A stretch of 64,000 nucleotides of DNA from CAWJMD01 sp963843835 (GTDB lineage Bacteria > Actinomycetota > Actinomycetes > Actinomycetales > CAWJMD01): the NCBI GenBank assembly GCA_963843835.1, contig CAWJMD010000001.1, positions 620,001 through 684,000 of the forward strand, in the 5' to 3' direction. Positions 58,828 to 64,000 of this stretch are shown in pieces (within the stretch, counting starts at the first letter, position 1; the number at the start of each line of letters is the position of its first letter). Made by a program: the position numbers and the translations under genes. The notes under the pieces are model-generated. The model worked only from the letters and a program-made list of their open reading frames with translations, was not told where the DNA came from and searched no databases.

Positions 58828-59894
58828 GCGCCGAGGTCCCCACCACGGTCGCGCCCCGCTCCGGGGACGACCGGGTGCCCGAGGCCGGGACGCGCAGCGG
58901 CCGCCTGCACGTCGGGTTCTGGTCGCACGCGGCCCGCACGGTGCTGGGTGGCACCACCTCGTTCGCGATCGTTCTCGTGCTGGGCTTCTTCATGTTCCGG
59001 ATGCTGCCCGGCGATCCCGTCACGACCATGACCCGCGGACGGCCGACCAACGCCGCCCAGCTCGACGAGCTGCGGCGCAGCCTGGGGCTCGACCAGCCCC
59101 TGTGGAGGCAGTTCGCCGACTACGTGGCGGGCGCGCTCACCGGGGACCTCGGCACCTCGTTCGCCTTCCAGCAGCCGGTCACCGAGGTGATCGCGGGACG
59201 CCTGGGGCCGACGTTGCTCCTGACCGGCGCGGGCATGCTCCTGGCGGTCGTGCTCGGCCTGCCGCTGGGTGCCCGCGCAGGCTGGCGCGCGGGGAGCGTG
59301 TTCGACCGGCTATCGGTGTCGGTCGCCCTGACGCTGTGGTCGGTCCCGACCTTCTGGCTCGGGCTGATCCTGCTCATGCTCCTCGGCGTCGGGGTCGGTC
59401 CGATCCCCGGGCTGTTCCCGGTCGGCGGCATGCGCTCGGACGACGTGGACCCCGGCGTGCTCGCCCTGGTGCTCGACGTCGGGCACCACATGGTGCTGCC
59501 GACGGTGACGATCGTCGCCGTCGTGTACGCGCAGTACCTGCTGGTGATGCGGTCGTCGATGATCGACGAGATCGGCAACGAGTACCTGATGACCGCGCGC
59601 GCCAAGGGTCTGCGCGACGAGATGGTCCGCCGGCGTCACGCCGTCCCGAACGCCCTGCTGCCGACGGTCACGCTGATCATGATGAACATCGGTTTCCTGG
59701 TCACCGGCGCGATCACCACCGAGTACGTGTTCTCGTGGCCCGGTCTCGGCTCGCTGACCGCCAACGCGCTGGCCATCCCCGACCTGCCCCTGCTGCAGGG
59801 CGCTTTCATCGTGTTCTCGGGGAGCGTGATCGTGATGAACGTGGTCGCCGACCTGCTGTACCGGCTGCTCGACCCGCGGCTGAGGTCACGATGA
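58824..59894 (+). CDS. ABC transporter permease (DppB/OppB type)
   Basis: 356 aa from GTG 58824, overlapping the binding protein by GTGA. Six helices; FFMFRMLPGDPVTTMTRG near the start is the DppB/OppB marker, and the EAA loop is AKGLRDEMVRRRHAVPNALL. A 30-residue hydrophilic extension precedes the first helix. Forms the channel with the next gene product. Confidence 0.93.
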   Translation: MSAEVPTTVAPRSGDDRVPEAGTRSGRLHVGFWSHAARTVLGGTTSFAIVLVLGFFMFRMLPGDPVTTMTRGRPTNAAQLDELRRSLGLDQPLWRQFADYVAGALTGDLGTSFAFQQPVTEVIAGRLGPTLLLTGAGMLLAVVLGLPLGARAGWRAGSVFDRLSVSVALTLWSVPTFWLGLILLMLLGVGVGPIPGLFPVGGMRSDDVDPGVLALVLDVGHHMVLPTVTIVAVVYAQYLLVMRSSMIDEIGNEYLMTARAKGLRDEMVRRRHAVPNALLPTVTLIMMNIGFLVTGAITTEYVFSWPGLGSLTANALAIPDLPLLQGAFIVFSGSVIVMNVVADLLYRLLDPRLRSR

Positions 59895-60778
59895 CCTCGA
59901 GCGTGGTGGCCGAACGTCGCCGGGCGTCGCTGCTGCGCACCCTCGGTCAGCTGTGGTCGGACCGTGCGGGGCTCGTCGCCCTGGCCGTGCTGGTCGTGTC
60001 GTGCGCGGCGGCGGCGCTGGCCCCGGTGATCACCGACCCCTCCGGCCTCGACGTCACCCGCGCGACGGGGGGCCTCCTGGACCCGCCGGGCGCGGGGTAC
60101 CTGCTGGGAACGGACGACCAGGGCCGGTCCGTCGCGCTGCTCGTGCTGTGGGGTGCCCGGATCTCGCTCCTCGTCGGCCTCCTCGCCAGCGCGCTGTCGA
60201 TGGTGCTGGGCACGGCGGTGGGCATCGCCGCCGGGCACTTCACGGGCTGGCCGGGTGCTGTGCTGGGCCGCCTCGTGGACTGGTTCCTCGTCCTGCCTTC
60301 CCTGCCCCTCGCGATCTCGCTGGCCGCGGTGCTGGGGCGCAGCCTGCTCACGATCGTCATCGCCATCGGCGTGACCTCGTGGGCAGGCACCGCGCGCCTC
60401 ATCAGGGCCCAGACCATGACCGTGCAGACGCGCCCGTACATGGAGCGCTCGCGCGCCCTCGGTGCGGGGCACTGGCACCAGATGAGCCGGCACGTGCTGC
60501 CCAACGTGATGCCCCTGGTCCTCGCGAACACGACGCTCACCGTGGCCAGCGCCATCCTGTCGGAGTCGACGCTCGCCTTCCTCGGGCTGGGCGACCCGAC
60601 CCGAGTCTCCTGGGGGTCGATGCTCCGGGCCGCCTTCCAGTCGGGCGCGATCACGGCCGGCGCCTGGTGGTTCCTGCTCCCTCCGGGTCTGGCGATCGTG
60701 GCCGTGGTGCTGGCGTTCACGGTCGTGGGGCGCTCGCTGGAGCGCGTGCTCAACCCGAGGCTGCGGGTGCGCGCATGA
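59891..60778 (+). CDS. ABC transporter permease (DppC/OppC type)
   Basis: 295 aa from ATG 59891, overlapping by ATGA. Typical DppC features: LLGTDDQGRSVALLVLWGAR (the LGTD-x-x-GR-D motif with SVA), MERSRALGAGHWHQMSRHVL (EAA loop) and SWGSMLRAAF. Frame shadows further upstream are ignored. Partner of the DppB-like subunit. Confidence 0.93.
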   Translation: MTSSVVAERRRASLLRTLGQLWSDRAGLVALAVLVVSCAAAALAPVITDPSGLDVTRATGGLLDPPGAGYLLGTDDQGRSVALLVLWGARISLLVGLLASALSMVLGTAVGIAAGHFTGWPGAVLGRLVDWFLVLPSLPLAISLAAVLGRSLLTIVIAIGVTSWAGTARLIRAQTMTVQTRPYMERSRALGAGHWHQMSRHVLPNVMPLVLANTTLTVASAILSESTLAFLGLGDPTRVSWGSMLRAAFQSGAITAGAWWFLLPPGLAIVAVVLAFTVVGRSLERVLNPRLRVRA

Positions 60779-61800
60779 GCCGACCCGTCCTCGAGCTGCG
60801 CGACCTCCGGGTCGCCTACGCGACCGCGGCGGGGCCACTCCCCGCCGTGCGCGGTGTGGACCTCGTGGTCGGTGCCGGTGAGACGGTCGGGCTCGCGGGG
60901 GAGTCCGGGTGCGGCAAGTCGACCGTGGCGTCCGCGGTGCTGCGGCTGCTGCCCTCCGACGCGACCGTCACGGGCGAGGTGCTGCTCGACGGCGAGGACG
61001 TCACCGCGATGAGCTGGGGCCGGCTGCGGGCCGTGCGGTGGTCCGGGGTCTCGATCGTCTTCCAGGGAGCCCTGCACTCCCTCAACCCCGTCCAGCGGGT
61101 CGGCGACCAGGTCGCGGAGCCGATGCTGCTGCACGACCCGTCCGGCCCCCGGCCCCCGCGGGACGCGTCCGACCCGTCGGTGCGGGCGAGGGTGGTCGCG
61201 CTGCTGTCCCAGGTCGGCCTGCCGGCCTGGAGGGCCGACTCGTACCCGCACGAGCTGTCCGGCGGACAGAAGCAGCGCGTGATGATCGCGATGGCCCTCG
61301 CCTGCGAGCCGCAGCTGGTCATCACGGACGAGGCGACGACGGCGCTCGATGTGATGGTGCAGGCCCAGGTGCTGGCGCTGCTGCGCGACCTCGTCACCGG
61401 GCGCGGGCTGGCGGTACTGATGATCAGCCACGACCTCTCCGTGCTGTCGTCGACCTGCGACCGCGTCGTGGTCATGTACGGAGGCACCGTGGTCGAGAGC
61501 GCGGGTGCCGCGTCCGTCTTCTCCCGCCCGGCCCACCCGTACAGTGCCGCGCTCTCCGCGGCCTTCCCGGTGGTGGGCGACTCGACGGCGCGCCGCGCGC
61601 CGCGAGGGCTCGAGGGAGACCCGCCGGACCCGGCCGACCTGCCGCCCGGCTGCGTGTTCGCCCCGCGGTGCACCTGGCGCGTGGACCGGTGCACGGAGCA
61701 GGTGCCGCCGCTCGGCGCGCTGGACGACGGGAGCGCCTGGCGGCACGAGGCCGCGTGCTGGCGCTCGGAGGAGGTGCTGCATGGAGCTGACGGAGGCTGA
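60775..61800 (+). CDS. ABC transporter ATP-binding protein (DppD/OppD type)
   Basis: 341 aa from ATG 60775, overlapping by ATGA. Walker A GESGCGKST (about 40), Q-loop VFQGALHSLNPVQRV, signature LSGGQKQRV, Walker B LVITDEATTALD, switch His ISHDLSVLSS. The C-terminal oligopeptide-transporter domain has the cysteine-rich ending GCVFAPRCTWRVDRC, common in Dpp/Opp ATPases. Overlaps the next gene by 20 bp. Confidence 0.94.
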   Translation: MSRPVLELRDLRVAYATAAGPLPAVRGVDLVVGAGETVGLAGESGCGKSTVASAVLRLLPSDATVTGEVLLDGEDVTAMSWGRLRAVRWSGVSIVFQGALHSLNPVQRVGDQVAEPMLLHDPSGPRPPRDASDPSVRARVVALLSQVGLPAWRADSYPHELSGGQKQRVMIAMALACEPQLVITDEATTALDVMVQAQVLALLRDLVTGRGLAVLMISHDLSVLSSTCDRVVVMYGGTVVESAGAASVFSRPAHPYSAALSAAFPVVGDSTARRAPRGLEGDPPDPADLPPGCVFAPRCTWRVDRCTEQVPPLGALDDGSAWRHEAACWRSEEVLHGADGG

Positions 61801-62833
61801 GTCCCTTTCCACGGCAGAGGGTTCTGCCGAGGTCGCGGCGCTCGAGGCGGTCGGGCTGCAGGTGCACTTCGACGGCGAGCGTGGAGCGGCACGCGCCGTC
61901 GACGGCGTCGACCTCCGGGTCGGCGCCGGGGAGATCGTCGCGCTCGTTGGCGAGTCCGGCTGCGGCAAGACGACTCTCGCACGCACCCTGCTCGGTCTGG
62001 AGCGACCGACGGCGGGCCAGGTGCTGCGCGCCGGACAGCCGATGGGGTACCGGATGCGCGACCTGAGGAAGCACCGGCGAGGTGTGCAGCTGGTGCTGCA
62101 GGACCCGCTCGGTGCCCTCAACCCCCGCCGCACGGTGTACGAGGCGGTGGCGGAGGGGGTGCGCATCCACGGCCTCGACGACGAGGAAGGACGTGTGCGG
62201 CGGGCGCTCTCGACGTGCGGCCTCCGTCCACCGGAACGGTTCTACCAGCGCTACCCGCACGAGCTGTCCGGCGGTCAGCGCCAGCGCGTGGTCATCGCCG
62301 GCGCCCTGGTGCTGGAGCCAGCGGTGCTCGTGGCCGACGAGCCGGTGGCCTCGCTCGACGCCTCGGTGCGGGGGGAGGTACTCGCCCTCTTCCTGAGGCT
62401 GCGCGACGAGCTCGGGCTCTCCGCGCTCGTGGTCACCCACGACCTCGGGGTCGCGTGGGGCGTCGCCGACCGCATCGCCGTGATGTACCTGGGCAGGGTG
62501 GTCGAGGTCGGTGACGTGGAGCAGGTGCTCTCAGCACCACGGCACCCCTACACGCGGGCGCTCCTGTCGGTGCTGCCGCAGCAGGGTCTGGGCAGTCGCG
62601 CGGAGCGCCCCGTGGTGCTCTCGGGCGAGCCACCGGACCCGACGCGGGTGCCCGCGGGCTGCCGTTTCCACCCACGGTGCCCGCTGCTGGCATCGGGGGA
62701 GGCCGCCGCCCTGGGCGTCGCCGGGCTGTGCGTCGACATCTCGCCGCCGGTGCTGGCGGCCGAGACGGACGGCGGCGGGCACCTGGCTGCCTGCCACGCC
62801 GCGCACCTCCTGACGGGCTCCGGACGTCCCTGA
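61781..62833 (+). CDS. ABC transporter ATP-binding protein (DppF/OppF type)
   Basis: 350 aa from ATG 61781 (GGAGG upstream inside the preceding gene). Walker A GESGCGKTT (about 58), Q-loop VLQDPLGALNPRRTV, signature LSGGQRQRVVIAGAL, Walker B VLVADEPVASLD, switch VTHDLGVAWG, and a C-terminal GCRFHPRCPL stretch. Last gene of the five-gene operon; 20 bp separate it from the convergent LD-carboxypeptidase remnant. Confidence 0.94.
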   Translation: MELTEAESLSTAEGSAEVAALEAVGLQVHFDGERGAARAVDGVDLRVGAGEIVALVGESGCGKTTLARTLLGLERPTAGQVLRAGQPMGYRMRDLRKHRRGVQLVLQDPLGALNPRRTVYEAVAEGVRIHGLDDEEGRVRRALSTCGLRPPERFYQRYPHELSGGQRQRVVIAGALVLEPAVLVADEPVASLDASVRGEVLALFLRLRDELGLSALVVTHDLGVAWGVADRIAVMYLGRVVEVGDVEQVLSAPRHPYTRALLSVLPQQGLGSRAERPVVLSGEPPDPTRVPAGCRFHPRCPLLASGEAAALGVAGLCVDISPPVLAAETDGGGHLAACHAAHLLTGSGRP

Positions 62834-62853
62834 CCGGTCCCGGCCAGGGGGGG

Positions 62854-63815
62854 TCAGCGCAGGGGGCTCTCCATCACGGAGAGGATCCGGTCGTCCGCGT
62901 CGAGCACCGCCCTCACCCCGAGGGGCACGGTCAGGTGGGGGCTGCCGTGGCCGAAGTCGAGACCGTTCACGATCGGCACCCCAAGGTCACCGAGCCGGTC
63001 GAGCAGCAGGTCGTCGACGACGTCCTGGCTCTCGCAGCGCAGCCACGTCCCCCCGGCGATGCCTGCCACTCCGTCGAGCGCGCCGCTGCGACGCAGCTGG
63101 GTGAGGATGCGGTCGAGCCGGTAGCCCTCCTCGTCCACGTCCTCGAGCACGAGGATGGCCCCTGCGAGCGAGTGCCGAGACGACCGGGTGCCGATGCCGG
63201 CCGCGATGAGGCTGACGGTGCCGCCCGCGAGGACGCCGACGGCTGTCCCGGGACCAGGGTCGTGGCGTGCCGTCCCGTCACGGGTGTGGCCTTCTCCGGC
63301 TCGAAGAGGGTCGTACGGAGGTGCTCGCGCCCGTCGGGATCGTCGAGGAACAGCGCCGACGCGGCCAACGGGCCGAGGAGCGACACCACCCCGAGCTCGA
63401 CGCCGATGGCCTCGTGCAGCGCGGTGATGTCGCTGAACCCCACGAGCACAGGCGCCTGCTCCCCTGGACGTGCGGCGCGCAGCGCCGACCAGTCGACCAG
63501 GTCGAGCATCCGCTGCACGCCGTAGCCGCCGCGGGCACACAGCACGGCGGCCACGCGGGGGTCGCACCAGGCCCGCTCGAGGTCGCTCGCCCGCTCGGCG
63601 TCCCCGCCCGCGAGGTAGCCCTCCCGGCCACGGTCGAGCACGTGCTCGCCGATCTCGACCTCGAGCCCCCAGCTCTCCAGCACGTGGGCTCCGGCCTGGA
63701 GCCGGTCCGGGTCGATCGGGCCGGCCGGGGCGACGACGCGCACGACGTCGCCCTTTTCCAGGCGCCGCGGTCGTTGCAGCTCCAGCAGGGTCACGAGCTC
63801 AGTCCCGGTTCGCAC
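62854..63815 (-). pseudogene. LD-carboxypeptidase (S66) gene split by a -1 frameshift
   Basis: Two frames together give a complete S66 protein of about 320 residues. The first (from GTG 63815) runs GDVVRVVAPAGPIDPDRL, CARGGYGVQRMLDLVDW and VGFSDITALHEAIG with the nucleophile Ser, to RHATTLVPG. The second resumes TAVGVLAGGTVSLIAAG, LEDVDEEGYRLDRIL (Glu) and GHGSPHLTVPLG (His). The switch is at CCCGGG 63247-63252: one extra G there would restore a single frame. S66 enzymes cut L,D-peptide bonds in murein recycling. It may be a real inactivation, an assembly error in a G/C run, or, less likely, programmed frameshifting. Confidence 0.8.
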
Positions 63816-63872
63816 ACGGCCCCAGTATCCAGTGCCGGCGCCGGGGCCGCCCGTCCGGCTCACGGCGCGGTG

Positions 63873-63878
63873 CAGGAT
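63873..63878 (+). promoter_or_regulatory. -10-like CAGGAT of the last gene
   Basis: CAGGAT, then GGGGCC (6 nt), then GTG 63885. Confidence 0.4.
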
Positions 63879-63884
63879 GGGGCC

Positions 63885-64000
63885 GTGTCCTACCGGTCGC
63901 GCCAGCCCGCCCCCGCGCTCGACGACGTGATGCGCCGGTGCGCCGAGGCCCCGGGACCGGTGTCGGTGTGGGTGGGACGGCCCGGCGGCACGGCCGTCCT
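63885..64000 (+). CDS. Unknown protein, 3' end outside the window
   Basis: GTG 63885 opens a frame running off the window: SYRSRQPAPALDDVMRRCAE then APGPVSVWVGRPGGTAVL. Only 38 residues are visible, too few to assign. The leaderless-type spacing to CAGGAT supports the start. Divergent from the LD-carboxypeptidase remnant. Confidence 0.55.
   Translation, partial: MSYRSRQPAPALDDVMRRCAEAPGPVSVWVGRPGGTAV

Overview
The window comes from the chromosome of a high-GC Gram-positive bacterium (Actinomycetota). The evidence is the very high G+C, abundant GTG starts, 4-bp ATGA/GTGA stop-start overlaps, and the gene families present: a WXG100 protein, an F420-type luciferase-like monooxygenase, DUF3027, DUF2530, a bacterial XPB helicase and HelD. 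From memory, moaE-moaD-moaA, ercc3/XPB, cspB, DUF2530-marR, serC and citA also lie close together in Mycobacterium tuberculosis (around Rv0861c-Rv0889c), so much of this looks like old conserved backbone. Genus cannot be fixed; a Nocardioidaceae-like or related actinobacterium is plausible. I see no insertion sequence, prophage, CRISPR array, tRNA or rRNA.

Layout. 1-1118: 3' part of groEL. 1119-1801: a gene-free stretch with a cluster of TCCACA boxes and a series of hairpins (several with GNRA loops) that I propose as an unknown structured RNA. 1802-13167: a molybdenum-hydroxylase island. It holds molybdenum cofactor genes (mocA-like, moaE, moaD, moaA), a MoxR/CoxE maturation pair, xdhC and a form II carbon-monoxide-dehydrogenase-like coxS-L-M-G operon. 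13174-21576: an orphan WXG100, a diguanylate cyclase, an HD hydrolase coupled to a HelD-like helicase, and a two-component system next to an HtrA protease. 21647-24599: a GGDEF-EAL protein and a small secreted protein with 20 copies of GASLG. 24743-37107: XPB helicase and partner, DUF998, LLM oxidoreductase, acyl-CoA synthetase, secreted tripeptidyl aminopeptidase and a large subtilisin. 37404-46443: LarE, a cold-shock protein, DUF3027, a sacsin-like ATPase, DUF2530, a purine permease and a MarR-MFS pair. 46506-55457: lytic transglycosylase, methyltransferase, MFS, serC, citrate synthase 2, pdxH, a 12-residue ORF with an extreme Shine-Dalgarno, an M50-like protease and TerC. 55601-62833: a PucR-type regulator divergent from a five-gene peptide/nickel-type ABC transporter. 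62854-64000: a frameshifted LD-carboxypeptidase and the start of an unknown gene.

Working together: the Moco genes supply cofactor to the CoxSLM enzyme, with MoxR/CoxE/XdhC maturing it and CoxG probably anchoring it. The response regulator, kinase and htrA share an 11-bp-spaced CTGGG repeat and so probably form one envelope-stress regulon. A recurring architecture is a -10 hexamer ending exactly 6 nt before the start codon, which implies that many genes here are leaderless.
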